From Rhodothermus marinus DSM 4252 (GTDB lineage: Bacteria > Bacteroidota > Rhodothermia > Rhodothermales > Rhodothermaceae): a stretch of DNA of 64,000 bases. Of this stretch, positions 10,144 through 20,084 are shown in pieces. Position 1 is the stretch's first letter; every line of letters begins with the position of its first letter. Below the pieces are notes generated by a model. That model had not been told where the DNA came from. It worked only from the letters and a program-made list of their open reading frames with translations, and did no database searches. The stretch is from the NCBI RefSeq assembly GCF_000024845.1, contig NC_013501.1, forward strand, positions 2,460,874 to 2,524,873, read 5' to 3'. The translations under genes were made by a program, and so were the position numbers.

Positions 10144-11628
10144 TTACGAGGCCGGAGATTGCATCCGGCAATGCGTCTGAAACTGCTCGTAGACAAACTG
10201 CAGAAGCTTTTCAGCTTCTTTCTCGGGAAGGTCTCGGATTTGCGGGCCTCCGATAGCCGGCGCTCCGGCCATATCCACCTGCAGACTGGCCAGTCCCAGC
10301 CGGCGCTGAAACAGCGAGCGCGTCAGCGAAAAGACCTGCATTTTCTGATAGGGCAGACACCAGATGCGATGCCGAAAAACACCCTGCCGCACGAACAGGT
10401 AGGACGCTTCTACCGCGTAGCCATGGCGGCGATACTGCAGCCAGGCCAGCAGCGGCGCTCCTATGGGCAGCCCCGCCAGCAGCCAGCGTACCTCGGGCCA
10501 GATCCATCCCAGCCCCAGAAGCACCCCTGCCCCGATCAGCAGGTAACGCACGGTGGCACGGCGAATCATGCGCGGCGAGACGCGCTGCCAGGCTGTGGGC
10601 AGCGCAATCGGCCACACGTGGGCGGCGATCTGCTGGATCTCGGACAGCCGCCCGAAAGGCACCAATGTCTGCACGCCCTGCGTTTCGCGGTCCAGCCCGA
10701 TCAGCTGCGCCTCCAGCGCATACCACCCGAAGTGCTGCATGAGCGGATTGGTCCGGATCACCAGCGCCTGAACCCGCCGCCGGGGCAACGCGCTTTCCGC
10801 CACGGTAAACAGGCCGCTGCGCCGATAGAAGCGTTCGCCTTCCTGCCAGAGCTGAAAGCCGTAGAAGCGCACCACATGCACCACGATCCCGGCCACCCAG
10901 CCCAGCAGCGCCGCCAGCAGAAGCGTGGCCATGGTGGCCAGCAGCGGCGCCTGCTCGAAAGCCTCCTGCACCCAGTGCAGCCGCCCGCGTACCACCCAGT
11001 CGATCAGGTCCTCGGGCGTCAGGTCCAGGTACTCCATGCCGGAAAACATGCCGGCCAGGTACACCAGCGAAAAGCGAAACGCCCCGGAGCGCAACAGCTG
11101 GCCGGGCGTCATCGCAAACAGCAACGTGCGCGCCGGTTGCGCCGCCTGTTCGGACACCGGGCTGCCCCGAAACGCCCGCACCTGTTCTTTCAGACGCTGC
11201 GCTTCGGCCAGGCTGACGAAAGCGATCTCCCCTTCGGTTTCGGCGCTCCCGGCCGTCTCGATGCGCACGCGGGCCAGTCCCAGCAACCGCGCCAGCAGCG
11301 TGCGCTCGATCTGAATGTTCTGAATGCGATCGATCGGAATGCTGCGTCGCCGGTGCGTCAGCACGCCGCTTTCGATGAGCAGTTCGCGCGGCGTCAGCGC
11401 ATAGCGAAAGCGAAGATAATGTGCCAGGATCAGCGGAAAGGCGAGCAGGCCGTACAGGATCAGGGTGACCAGCGTCCCCTGATCGATCGTCTGTCCCCGA
11501 AGCGCCGGCAGCAGCAGAATGATGAGGGCCGGCAAACTCATCAGCAGGCGCACCAGCAACGTCAACGGGTGCAGCCGGCGGAATTGCGGGGCTTCGGAGG
11601 ATGGTTCGGACGCAGGCGAACGTTCCAT
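10144..11628 (-). CDS. PH-domain (bPH2/DUF304) membrane protein, YdbT-like
   Basis: A 494-aa membrane protein built from repeated units of hydrophobic hairpin plus bacterial PH-like (bPH2) domain. Clear copies follow the TM pairs near 30-75 and 235-260 and again near 375-400, with the shared pattern 'YAL..REL.IESGVLTHRRRSIPIDRIQN' type strands. Such proteins occur as YdbS/YdbT pairs; their role in the envelope is unresolved. The start ATG overlaps the stop of the upstream short PH gene by one base (TGATG), indicating coupled translation and probably a shared complex. Confidence 0.88.
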   Translation of the reverse strand: MERSPASEPSSEAPQFRRLHPLTLLVRLLMSLPALIILLLPALRGQTIDQGTLVTLILYGLLAFPLILAHYLRFRYALTPRELLIESGVLTHRRRSIPIDRIQNIQIERTLLARLLGLARVRIETAGSAETEGEIAFVSLAEAQRLKEQVRAFRGSPVSEQAAQPARTLLFAMTPGQLLRSGAFRFSLVYLAGMFSGMEYLDLTPEDLIDWVVRGRLHWVQEAFEQAPLLATMATLLLAALLGWVAGIVVHVVRFYGFQLWQEGERFYRRSGLFTVAESALPRRRVQALVIRTNPLMQHFGWYALEAQLIGLDRETQGVQTLVPFGRLSEIQQIAAHVWPIALPTAWQRVSPRMIRRATVRYLLIGAGVLLGLGWIWPEVRWLLAGLPIGAPLLAWLQYRRHGYAVEASYLFVRQGVFRHRIWCLPYQKMQVFSLTRSLFQRRLGLASLQVDMAGAPAIGGPQIRDLPEKEAEKLLQFVYEQFQTHCRMQSPAS

Positions 11629-12095
11629 CAGAGCGTTTCCTCCAGCAGGTACCGCTTGATCGCATCCCGCAGCGCCTCGGCCTGTTCCTGGCGCAGGCCG
11701 GGTAGCACGACGGCGCTGTGCCGGGTACCGGCCGTGTGCAGCACGATGCGGGCCAGCCCGAATTCGCGCTCGATCAAGTCCTGGGCAATGTCCAGATGCT
11801 GCACGCGTCGCAGCGGCACGATCGTGCGCACGCGCACCAGCACCCCCCGCTCCAGAATCAGTTCTTCAGGACCCAGTGCATAACGCCAGTAGCGGTAGCG
11901 CAGCCGGGGCAACCACCAGATCATTGAACCACCGCCAATCAGCACCAGCACGAGGAGAAGGCCCGGAGGTAACCAGCGATCCGACACAAACAGATGGGTC
12001 ACTTCATAGAAAACGACGGGAATCAGCACCAGCAGCGTCCAGAGCAGCAGCTTGATACGCCAGACGGTACGGATGGCCGGATCCAGCGATTCCAT
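11628..12095 (-). CDS. PH-domain (bPH2/DUF304) membrane protein, YdbS-like
   Basis: A 155-aa protein: two membrane segments (about 12-32 and 40-62) followed by one bPH2 domain (YALGPEELILERGVLVRVRTIVPLRRVQ split over two strands, then a helix with RQEQAEALRDAIKRYL). It is the short partner of the adjacent triple-PH protein, and the TGATG overlap at 11626-11630 is typical of YdbS-YdbT pairs. The function is not established. Confidence 0.88.
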   Translation of the reverse strand: MESLDPAIRTVWRIKLLLWTLLVLIPVVFYEVTHLFVSDRWLPPGLLLVLVLIGGGSMIWWLPRLRYRYWRYALGPEELILERGVLVRVRTIVPLRRVQHLDIAQDLIEREFGLARIVLHTAGTRHSAVVLPGLRQEQAEALRDAIKRYLLEETL

Positions 12096-12161
12096 GGGAC
12101 AAAGGCCGGGTTCCTGCAGCAGTGCTGCTGGTATTCACCAGAGAAGAAGCAGGTTTCCGCT

Positions 12162-12596
12162 TTACGAACCCGGCGCGAGGTGGCGTGCCCGATAGAGGCC
12201 GTCCGGCACGTAACGGTTGATGGAGATCCAGTAAGCGCGATCGGTTGCCAGGATGAGTTGCAGCGGCAACAACGGCGTGCCGGGGCGCCAGCGCATGAGC
12301 CGCAGGCTGTCGCCCACGGCATAACCGTCTTTTTCCGGCGTCATGGGATCGTCGGCCCAGAGCGTCAGCGCCGTGCTATGCCCCTCCCAGCGGATCTGTC
12401 CGGCACATCGCCCCTCGGGCGTGAAGGCCAGCAACAGATCGCCCGGCCGGAGATCGAGTCCCTGCAACGCATCGGCCGGCAGCAGGAGCGTGGCGTTGCG
12501 GCCGGTCCGAAAGGCACAGGTCGGCTGCGCATGGGCGCCGGTCGCCACCAGCAGACCGCACGCCAGCAGCCCGATGCAACGACACCTGACGGTCAT
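12162..12596 (-). CDS. Small secreted protein with Gly-Asp-rich beta repeat
   Basis: A 144-aa protein with a clear signal peptide (GLLACGLLVATGAHA, cleavage near residue 23). The mature part has the pattern 'L-R-P-G-D ... G-x-C-x-G ... W-x-x-D-x-x-T ... D-G-Y-x-x-G-D'. This resembles a repeat common in Bacteroidota/Rhodothermota cell-surface proteins (ligand-binding-like 'GD.I..F...G.C.G...W.DD..T...DGf..Gd'). Only one repeat is present and there is no sorting tail. It lies 3 bp from the PAS-like gene upstream. Function unknown. Confidence 0.7.
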   Translation of the reverse strand: MTVRCRCIGLLACGLLVATGAHAQPTCAFRTGRNATLLLPADALQGLDLRPGDLLLAFTPEGRCAGQIRWEGHSTALTLWADDPMTPEKDGYAVGDSLRLMRWRPGTPLLPLQLILATDRAYWISINRYVPDGLYRARHLAPGS

Positions 12597-12599
12597 AGC

Positions 12600-12956
12600 T
12601 CAGCCGGCCGCTTCTAACGGATTCAGCCACAGGCGGATGAACCCGTCATGCTGCCGCATGGCCATCATCTGCGCCCAGCGCCACGTGCCCGTCCCCGTGC
12701 GCACACGCACCCGCCAGACCCGCGGTGCCGCTACCCCATCCTGCACGCACTGCACGTAATGCAGCGCCAGGTCCAGATCGTGACGATGCACCAGTCCCCA
12801 CCAGGGATGCCCCAGCAGTCGATGCCGTCCCGGTCCCAGCCAGCTGCTGTGGCCGGGGCTCACCGAGCGAATGATTCCCTCTCGGTCCACCACAAGGGAG
12901 ACGGGCTCCGCCCGTACCGAAGGAATTGGACGAACTTCCAGAAAGGCCGGCTGCAT
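12600..12956 (-). CDS. Stand-alone PAS-like domain protein
   Basis: A 118-aa soluble protein. The order of elements resembles a PAS sensor fold: VVDREGIIRSVSPG, a LLGHPWWGLVHRHDL stretch like the conserved 'G....d.vhpdD', then WRVRVRTGTGTWRW and MRQHDGFIRLWL strands. No output domain is attached. It is transcribed with the secreted protein downstream (3-bp gap) and is the first gene of the long minus run. The PAS assignment is by pattern only and needs a profile search. Confidence 0.6.
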   Translation of the reverse strand: MQPAFLEVRPIPSVRAEPVSLVVDREGIIRSVSPGHSSWLGPGRHRLLGHPWWGLVHRHDLDLALHYVQCVQDGVAAPRVWRVRVRTGTGTWRWAQMMAMRQHDGFIRLWLNPLEAAG

Positions 12957-13180
12957 ACGTCCTCCGTTGATTCGGAAACCAGACTGTACGTAATTTACTG
13001 CCGAACTTCTGCTCTGTGTTACTTCCGAAACGCTCCGGGCGGCTTAAAGAAAAACCCCCTTCTCGGAGTAACTTCCGGCGCATTTAAATAGGTAGAAAAG
13101 GCGCAATCCCTTCGCCGGGCTTAACTCGGCGCGGTTTCGGTCGATCCCCCTGTTAGACGAACCCGCAACCATGCCTTGCT

Positions 13181-13384
13181 ATGAAACAGGTGCCCGGTCG
13201 TCCCATGTCGTTCACCTTCGACCACGAAGCCGTTGCCGAGCTGCCGCCGGTGCTTCAGCGCTATGTGCTGGCGCTGTACCACCGGGTCTGGACGGCCTAC
13301 CGGAAGGCGGGCTGTCCTTTCGGGGAGACGGATGCGGCCATGCTGCTCTGGTTCGAGTTTCGAAGCTACGCTACGACAAACTGA
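13181..13384 (+). CDS. Small hypothetical protein
   Basis: A 67-aa open frame starting at the ATG at 13181, with an alternative Met at 13205. Its composition is protein-like (FDHEAVAELPPVLQRYVLALYHRV, helix-rich when read in two halves, then an aromatic C-terminal part). No family is recognised. It precedes the DUF4342 gene by 98 bp on the same strand. There is no strong ribosome site, so it may be a small real gene or chance. Confidence 0.45.
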   Translation: MKQVPGRPMSFTFDHEAVAELPPVLQRYVLALYHRVWTAYRKAGCPFGETDAAMLLWFEFRSYATTN

Positions 13385-13482
13385 GGCGTTGCAAATCTTT
13401 CCCGTCTACGGTGCAACCGGAGGCGCCCCCTGTCGTAAGGATCGACAAACGCAACCCATTTCGTCGATCTCAGGGAGGAGCC

Positions 13483-13812
13483 ATGGCCGAGCCCAGACAG
13501 CATTTTGAGACATTCAAGGTCAAGGGCGGACAGTTGCTCGATCGCATTCGCGAAATCATCGAGGAAGGAAATGCCCGGCGCGTTATTCTGAAAAAGGACG
13601 ATCGCGTCCTGCTGGAATTTCCGCTCTCGGTGGGAGTCGGCGGTGCGGCGGCCGCCGTGTTGTTTGCGCCGACGCTGGCTGCGGTCGGCGCCATTGCCGC
13701 CCTGGTCAGCGACGTGGACGTGATCATCGAGCGGCGCCCCCCACCGCCCCAGGAGTTGCCCCCTGCCGAGCAGACTTCTGGTGAAAACGCAGCGCAATCG
13801 CCCGGCAACTGA
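13483..13812 (+). CDS. DUF4342-like small membrane-associated protein
   Basis: A 109-aa protein. The N-terminal half matches the DUF4342 pattern (FKVKGGQLLDRIREIIEEGN, RRVILKKDDRVLLEFPL). It is followed by a glycine/alanine-rich hydrophobic stretch (about 45-75) that could enter the membrane, the motif VDVIIER, and a Pro/Glu-rich tail. The start is set by a strong ribosome site, GGGAGGAG, 4-5 bases before the ATG. The same frame is open further upstream, but that part is non-conserved low-complexity sequence. Function unknown. Confidence 0.8.
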   Translation: MAEPRQHFETFKVKGGQLLDRIREIIEEGNARRVILKKDDRVLLEFPLSVGVGGAAAAVLFAPTLAAVGAIAALVSDVDVIIERRPPPPQELPPAEQTSGENAAQSPGN

Positions 13813-13820
13813 AATGCAAA

Positions 13821-13858
13821 AGGCGCCCCGGCCAGCCAGAAACCGGGGCGCCTTTTTC
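13821..13858 (+). terminator. Rho-independent terminator
   Basis: An 11-bp perfect stem (AGGCGCCCCGG / CCGGGGCGCCT) at 13821-13831 and 13843-13853 with a T-run after it. It lies between the convergent DUF4342 and TorF-like genes and could serve both. Confidence 0.88.
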
Positions 13859-13873
13859 TCCCCGCAGCGCCGC

Positions 13874-14563
13874 TCAGAGACTGAAGCCGAACACCAGATA
13901 GGAGCGCTCCACGCGTGGATTCGGATTCAGGATGTATCGCACGAAGACCGGCAATCCGAACGACTCGGTGATCTGGATGGTACGCGAGGCCGAGAGGCCC
14001 AGATTGACCAGCGCCACGCCGCCCGTGTTGTAGAATCCGCTCTCGCCGGCCACCACACCTACGGTCAACCCCATCTCCACCCCGTTGACCACAAACGGAA
14101 ACTGCCCTTCCAGGTAGATCGAGTTGTCCGGATCGTTATGGGCAAAAAATCCGGCAAACAGCGTAAACGGCGCAGTTTCCGGCCCACTGATCTGGAGAAA
14201 AGGCTCCAGGTAATGCGCGCCTTCCCCGTTGTCATCGAAATCGAAGAACCCGGGTCCTCCCGGCGCCGGGAAGTAATAGTCCGTTACGCCGATCGAAACG
14301 GCCCCGAAGCTCAGGCTCAGGTAAAGGTCGTGCTCGTTGGCACCGGCGCCCGGGGCCGAGATCGCGTAGGAAGCCCACGTGCCCACCGTCAGCGCGCCCA
14401 CCGAAAGGCTCAGTCCCGGCTGCACGCTCATCGACTCGCCGAAGTCCGTGCCGCGCCAGATGTACCGGCTGACCACATCGGCGCCCAGTTGAACTTCCTG
14501 AGCCCGGACCATGGTGGCCAGCAAAAGGGTTCCAAGCAACAGGCTGTGGCGGAGATGCTTCAT
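13874..14563 (-). CDS. TorF-like putative outer-membrane porin
   Basis: A 229-aa protein with a signal peptide (LLLGTLLLATMVRA) and a beta-barrel pattern of alternating residues. The mature start (VQLGADVVSRYIWRGTDFG) is the hallmark of the TorF/Gcw_chp putative porin family, and the chain ends in an aromatic/hydrophobic strand (YLVFGFSL), as outer-membrane barrels do. The transported solute is unknown. An AT-rich leader of about 110 bp separates it from the divergent dehydratase gene. Confidence 0.82.
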   Translation of the reverse strand: MKHLRHSLLLGTLLLATMVRAQEVQLGADVVSRYIWRGTDFGESMSVQPGLSLSVGALTVGTWASYAISAPGAGANEHDLYLSLSFGAVSIGVTDYYFPAPGGPGFFDFDDNGEGAHYLEPFLQISGPETAPFTLFAGFFAHNDPDNSIYLEGQFPFVVNGVEMGLTVGVVAGESGFYNTGGVALVNLGLSASRTIQITESFGLPVFVRYILNPNPRVERSYLVFGFSL

Positions 14564-14675
14564 GGCGTTTTCTGTTTTTAATTAGTCATTGTGATTACAA
14601 TGCCAATTTTATTGAATAGAAAACTTGTTATCAACATACTTTTTTAAACAGAAGCGCTTTCTATCATAAATCTTT

Positions 14676-15674
14676 ATGATAACCCTGCTGCCCACCTATG
14701 CCGATGTCGAGGCGGCGGCCCGGCGCCTGGAAGGCGTCGCCCACCGCACGCCGGTCGTGCGCAGCCGCACGCTCGATCGCCTGACAGGAGCCACGCTGTT
14801 TTTCAAGTGCGAGCACTTTCAGCGCGCCGGCTCTTTCAAATTCCGTGGGGCCTACAATGCACTGGCCACGCTTCCGGAGGCCGAACGCCGTCGGGGCGTG
14901 CTCACCTACTCCTCGGGCAACCACGCCCAGGCGCTGGCACTGGCCGGACGCCTGCTCGGCGTACGGGTAACGGTGGTCATGCCCCAGAATGCCCCGGAAG
15001 TCAAGCGAGCGGCCACGGCCGGCTACGGTGCCGAGATCGTGCTGTACGATCCGGAACAGATCACGCGCGAGGAACTGGGGCGGCGGCTGGCTGCCGAACG
15101 GGGCCTGACGATCATTCCGCCCTACGACCATCCGCAGATCGTGGCCGGACAGGGCACGGCGGCCCGGGAGCTGCTGGAAGAAGTAAAGTCGCTCGACGTG
15201 CTGCTGGTGCCCTGTGGGGGCGGCGGGCTGCTTTCGGGCTCAGCGCTCAGCGCCCGGGCGCTGGCGCCCCGGTGCCGCGTGATCGGGGTCGAGCCCGAGC
15301 GGGCCGACGACGCCACGCGCTCGTTCCGCACCGGACGACTGCACCGCGTGCACAACCCGGACACCATCGCCGACGGCGCCCGCACGCCCTCGCTGGGCGA
15401 GGTCACCTTCCCGCTGGTGCGGCAATATGTGGACGACATGGTGACCGTCTCGGAAACGGCCATCCTGCAGGCCATGTACGTGCTCTGGGAGCGGCTCAAG
15501 CTGGTGGTCGAACCCACCGGCGCGCTGCCGCTGGCCGCCCTGCTCGAAAACCGGGTGGCCGTCAAGGGCCGGCAGGTCGGACTGATCCTCAGCGGCGGCA
15601 ACGTCGATCTGCGCCGCGCCGCCACGCTCTTTGCCGAACTGAACCAACCGCCCGAATTGCCCCCCAGCGTATGA
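14676..15674 (+). CDS. Threonine/serine dehydratase (PLP fold type II)
   Basis: A 332-aa PLP enzyme that deaminates threonine or serine; some relatives are serine racemases. The PLP lysine is in AGSFKFRGAYNAL, the substrate loop is YSSGNHAQALA, and the phosphate-binding glycine loop is CGGGGLLSG. No C-terminal ACT regulatory domain is present, so this is the short catabolic-type form rather than the full biosynthetic IlvA. The stop overlaps the next gene's start as ATGA. Confidence 0.9.
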   Translation: MITLLPTYADVEAAARRLEGVAHRTPVVRSRTLDRLTGATLFFKCEHFQRAGSFKFRGAYNALATLPEAERRRGVLTYSSGNHAQALALAGRLLGVRVTVVMPQNAPEVKRAATAGYGAEIVLYDPEQITREELGRRLAAERGLTIIPPYDHPQIVAGQGTAARELLEEVKSLDVLLVPCGGGGLLSGSALSARALAPRCRVIGVEPERADDATRSFRTGRLHRVHNPDTIADGARTPSLGEVTFPLVRQYVDDMVTVSETAILQAMYVLWERLKLVVEPTGALPLAALLENRVAVKGRQVGLILSGGNVDLRRAATLFAELNQPPELPPSV

Positions 15675-16465
15675 TTGTCGATCGCCAGATGCTGGACGCG
15701 CTGGTTGCGCGCTACGAGCAGCCGGACTTCATCGCCTCCGACCCGATCGCCATCCCACACGCCTTCGACGACGCGCGTGATCAGGAAGTGATCGGGCTGT
15801 ACGCCGCGTTGCTGGCCTGGGGGCGTCGGTCGATCATTCTGCAAAAGCTGGAAGAACTGTGCGCACGCATGGACTACCGGCCCTATCGTTTCGTGCGCTT
15901 TTTCGACCCCGAGCGCGATGCGGAGCGGCTGCGCACGTTTCGGCATCGCACGTTTCAGCCGGAAGATGCGCTCTGGCTGACGCGCAACCTGCAGGCTCTG
16001 CTGGCCCGCTACGACACGATTGAACACTTCGTGGCCGCGCACCTGCCGGCCGACGCGCCGGACATCGGTCCGGCCATCGAGGCGTTGAGCCGGGCGCTCT
16101 GCGGGCTGCCGGGCACCCCTCCCCGCCTGCGCAAGCACCTGCCCCGCCCTTCCACGGGTAGCGCCTGCAAACGGCTGGCACTTTACTTTCGCTGGATGGT
16201 GCGGCCCGGACCGGTCGATCTGGGGCTGTGGCGCGCGGTACGCCCGGCGCAACTGGTGCTGCCACTGGACGTGCACGTCGGACGCCAGGCGCGGGCCTGG
16301 GGACTGCTCCGGCGTAAAGCCAACGACTGGAAAGCGGTGCAGGAGCTGACGGCCGTCTGTCGCCGCTTCTGTCCGGACGATCCGGTGCGCTACGACTTTG
16401 CGCTGTTCGGCGCGGCGCTGTTGAGCAGCTTGCCGGAGGCCAGCTCCTCGCCGACGGCCCGGTAG
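15671..16465 (+). CDS. TIGR02757 (DUF2400) family protein
   Basis: A 264-aa protein of the TIGR02757 family, common in Bacteroidota and of unknown function. Typical features are the N-terminal SDPIAIPHAFDDARDQEVIGLYAALLAWG (read in parts), FFRxMVR-like LYFRWMVRPG, and PLDVHVGRQARAWGLLRRK. Relatives show remote similarity to HhH DNA glycosylase folds; that is inference. It is coupled to the dehydratase by an ATGA overlap, and its last 76 bp overlap the convergent flavin reductase gene. Confidence 0.87.
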   Translation: MIVDRQMLDALVARYEQPDFIASDPIAIPHAFDDARDQEVIGLYAALLAWGRRSIILQKLEELCARMDYRPYRFVRFFDPERDAERLRTFRHRTFQPEDALWLTRNLQALLARYDTIEHFVAAHLPADAPDIGPAIEALSRALCGLPGTPPRLRKHLPRPSTGSACKRLALYFRWMVRPGPVDLGLWRAVRPAQLVLPLDVHVGRQARAWGLLRRKANDWKAVQELTAVCRRFCPDDPVRYDFALFGAALLSSLPEASSSPTAR

Positions 16466-16943
16466 GCCCGGTTGTAGTAAAGCAGCGGGGGGCCATCGGT
16501 AAGCGTCTCAATTTCGATGACCTCACCGACAAAAATCGTGTGGTCGCCGGCCTCCAGCGTACGGTACGGGCGGCAATGCAGCACGGCCAGCACGCCTTCC
16601 AGCACCGGAGTGCCCTCGGGGTGCAACCGGTAAGCCAGCCCTTCGAACTGCTCCGCACCGCTCAGACCGGGCTCAGCAAAGCGCCGGCCAAGCGCCACCT
16701 GTTCGGTCCCCAGGATGTGCACGGCAAAATGACGGGCTTCAAGCAACAGGGGATGCATGCGCGCCTGCTGCGCCACATTGAACGAAATGAGCGGCGGATT
16801 CAGCGAAACGCTGGTAAACGAGCCGATCGTAATGCCCCGCATTTCACCGCGGGCGGCCGCCGTGACCACGGTCACGGGCGAGGGCACCCGCCGCATCACC
16901 TGTCGCAGGGCTTCTCCAAGAGCTGGTGCGGTCACGTGAGACA

Positions 16944-16944
<1 letters not shown>
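16390..16944 (-). CDS. Flavin reductase family protein
   Basis: A 184-aa protein with a split-barrel flavin reductase-like fold. The N-terminus has the family pattern RRVPSPVTVVTA, then GITIGSFTSVSLNPPLISFNV and FAVHILGTEQ, and a histidine-containing HTIFVGEVIEIE strand. It would reduce FMN or FAD with NAD(P)H for a partner, or act as an FMN-binding oxidoreductase. The ATG at 16944 overlaps the dnaJ stop (TGATG), so it may be co-translated with the heat-shock operon. Confidence 0.88.
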
Positions 16945-18104
<1,160 letters not shown>

Positions 18105-18118
18105 TCAGGGCCTTCCGT

Positions 18119-18733
18119 TCAGGCCTGGCGGTTTCCGTCGGGCGGAGCCGCCACAACGACCCGGCTGTGCCGGAGCACGCGTTCGCCCATCCGGTACCCC
18201 TTCTGCACTTCCTGCAGGACCGTTCCGGGCGTCACGCCCTCCGGTGCCGGCTGCTGCATCATGGCTTCGTGCAGGGCCGGATCGAAGGGCTGACCCACCG
18301 CCTCGATGGGCTCCACACCCAGGCGGGCCAGCTCGGTGAGAAATTTCTGATGGACCAGTTCGACGCCCTCACGCAGCTTGTGGTAGGCAGCGCCCGGATC
18401 CTGCGTTTCGGCCTGGCGCGCCGCCTCCAGCGAGCGTTCCAGGTCGTCCAGCACCTCCAGCAGCGGGCGGATCGCCAGCGCCTTGCCCATTTCCAGCAGT
18501 TGCCGCTTCTCCTGTTCGACGCGCCGGCGATAGTTCTGCAATTCGGCCGCCGTGCGCAGGAACTTGTCCTGCACCTGCGCCAGTTCGGCCTCCAGTTGTT
18601 CGATACGGGCTACCAGATCGTTTTCCTCCTCCGCCGGCGTCTCCGAAGCGGTAGCTTCCGCTTCGGGCGTCGGCGTGTTTTCCGTTTCGTTTACCTGTTC
18701 CGCGTTCGGTGTGGTTTTCATTTCCTCCGCCAT
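18119..18733 (-). CDS. grpE: Nucleotide exchange factor GrpE
   Basis: Promotes ADP release from DnaK. The 204-aa protein has an acidic Glu/Thr/Pro-rich disordered N-terminus, a long coiled-coil helix (about 45-110: ARIEQLEAELAQVQDKFLR then AELQNYRRRVEQEK), and the conserved C-terminal beta domain (GVEPIEAVGQPFDPALHEAM, VLQEVQKGYRMGERVLRHSRV, each read in parts). Its place between hrcA and dnaJ is classical for heat-shock operons. Confidence 0.96.
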   Translation of the reverse strand: MAEEMKTTPNAEQVNETENTPTPEAEATASETPAEEENDLVARIEQLEAELAQVQDKFLRTAAELQNYRRRVEQEKRQLLEMGKALAIRPLLEVLDDLERSLEAARQAETQDPGAAYHKLREGVELVHQKFLTELARLGVEPIEAVGQPFDPALHEAMMQQPAPEGVTPGTVLQEVQKGYRMGERVLRHSRVVVAAPPDGNRQA

Positions 18734-18766
18734 GGTCTTCGTCGCTTCGTTTCGCTCCCCACCGGT

Positions 18767-19888
18767 TCAGTTGACCGTCTCATCGATCGGACGGCTCAGG
18801 AGCCGGGCCATCTCCTGCACCAGCGCCAGCACGCGCCGGTAGTCCATACGGGTAGGCCCGATCACTCCGATGGTTCCCACGGCATCGCCCAGGCGATAGC
18901 GTGCCGTGACGATCGAGAATCTTTCTACCTTTTCGTCCTGATTTTCACGTCCGATCGACACCTGGGCGCGGCCTACTTCAACGTCATCGGACGTGTCGGT
19001 TCCCTCCAGCAGCCGCACCAGCTCCTCCTCGTCTTCCAGCAGCAGAAAGAGATTACGCAGCTCTTCCGGCTGCTGAAATTCCGGCTGGCCCATGATGTAC
19101 TGGGTGCCGCCGAAGCGTACGCGGCCTTCGCTGGGTTCGCTGAAAAGCACAGGCGCTTCGGTCATTACCAGTTGTACCAGGCCGGTTCGATCTTCCAGAT
19201 CACGCAGGCGTTGATGGCAGCTCTGTCGGATCGCGGCCAGCGTGAGTCCGGCCAGCCGCTCGTTGAGCAGGGCCACGACCAGTTCCAGATCACGACGGCT
19301 CAGCTCCGAGGTCAGCTCCACAAGGATCGTGCGCACCAGGCCGCCCCGCACGCTGAGCACGAACATGGCCCGGGTGGACGAAAGCGGCACCACCTCGAGC
19401 CGCTCCAGCACGCCGGTCGAGAGCCGGGGCGTCAGCAACACGCCCAGCAGCCGGGAAAGCTGGCCGAGCAGGCGCGTGCTCTCCCGCCACAGCTCCTCCG
19501 GATCGTTGCCGATCTCCCGCACCTTCTGCTGGAGCAGCCGGCGTTCGTCCGGAGCCAGCTCGGGCACGTCCATCAGCGCATCGACGAAGGTCCGGTAACC
19601 CAGGTCCGTGGGCACCCGACCGGCCGATGTGTAGGGATGGTCCAGGTAGCCCATCTCCTCCAGATCGCTCATCGTGTTGCGAATGGAGGCCGGGCTCAGG
19701 CCGATCGGATACCGCCGGGCCAGAAAGTGCGATCCGACCGGACCGGCCGTGTCGATGAAGCTCTCGACCACCAGCCGCAGAATCCGCCGCTCCCGCTCGT
19801 TCAGCAGCGCGGCCGGATCATCCTTCCGCACCACCCGGTACGGTGGCTTCCGTCGCCGCATCTGTCCCGTCTGCACCTGTCCACGCAT
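18767..19888 (-). CDS. hrcA: Heat-inducible transcription repressor HrcA
   Basis: Represses class I heat-shock genes by binding CIRCE operators. The N-terminal winged helix (LNERERRILRLVVESFI, GLSPASIRNTMSDLEEMGYL) contains the typical VGSHFLARRY and TSAGRVPTDLGYR segments; a GAF-like HrcA domain follows. I took the ATG at 19888 (MRGQVQTGQ); a second Met at 19861 (MRRRKPPYR) is also possible, and the frame runs open to 19999. It is first in hrcA-grpE-dnaJ. No canonical CIRCE inverted repeat was found upstream. Confidence 0.95.
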   Translation of the reverse strand: MRGQVQTGQMRRRKPPYRVVRKDDPAALLNERERRILRLVVESFIDTAGPVGSHFLARRYPIGLSPASIRNTMSDLEEMGYLDHPYTSAGRVPTDLGYRTFVDALMDVPELAPDERRLLQQKVREIGNDPEELWRESTRLLGQLSRLLGVLLTPRLSTGVLERLEVVPLSSTRAMFVLSVRGGLVRTILVELTSELSRRDLELVVALLNERLAGLTLAAIRQSCHQRLRDLEDRTGLVQLVMTEAPVLFSEPSEGRVRFGGTQYIMGQPEFQQPEELRNLFLLLEDEEELVRLLEGTDTSDDVEVGRAQVSIGRENQDEKVERFSIVTARYRLGDAVGTIGVIGPTRMDYRRVLALVQEMARLLSRPIDETVN

Positions 19889-20084
19889 ATCGTTTTCCAC
19901 GGAAGTTGACCGCTGATCCGACGCAAAGGGCCGTAATTCCAACCGCCTTGCCGCAAAGGCGGTTTCCCGCATGATTTTCGCGATAGCACTTCCAACCACC
20001 CCGTAACTTTACCCGTCGCCCTTTCGTAGCAACCGGCGTCGTATCTTTCAGACGATATTTTTCACCAACGGCTGGAAGTCTGCC

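Noticed and set aside
13171-13482. In-frame upstream extension of the DUF4342 gene from 13171
   Set aside because: The added 104 codons are low-complexity, and a strong ribosome site sits directly before the ATG at 13483.
19940-20010. Possible CIRCE operator before hrcA
   Set aside because: Only a half-site-like TAGCACT is present, with no matching inverted half.
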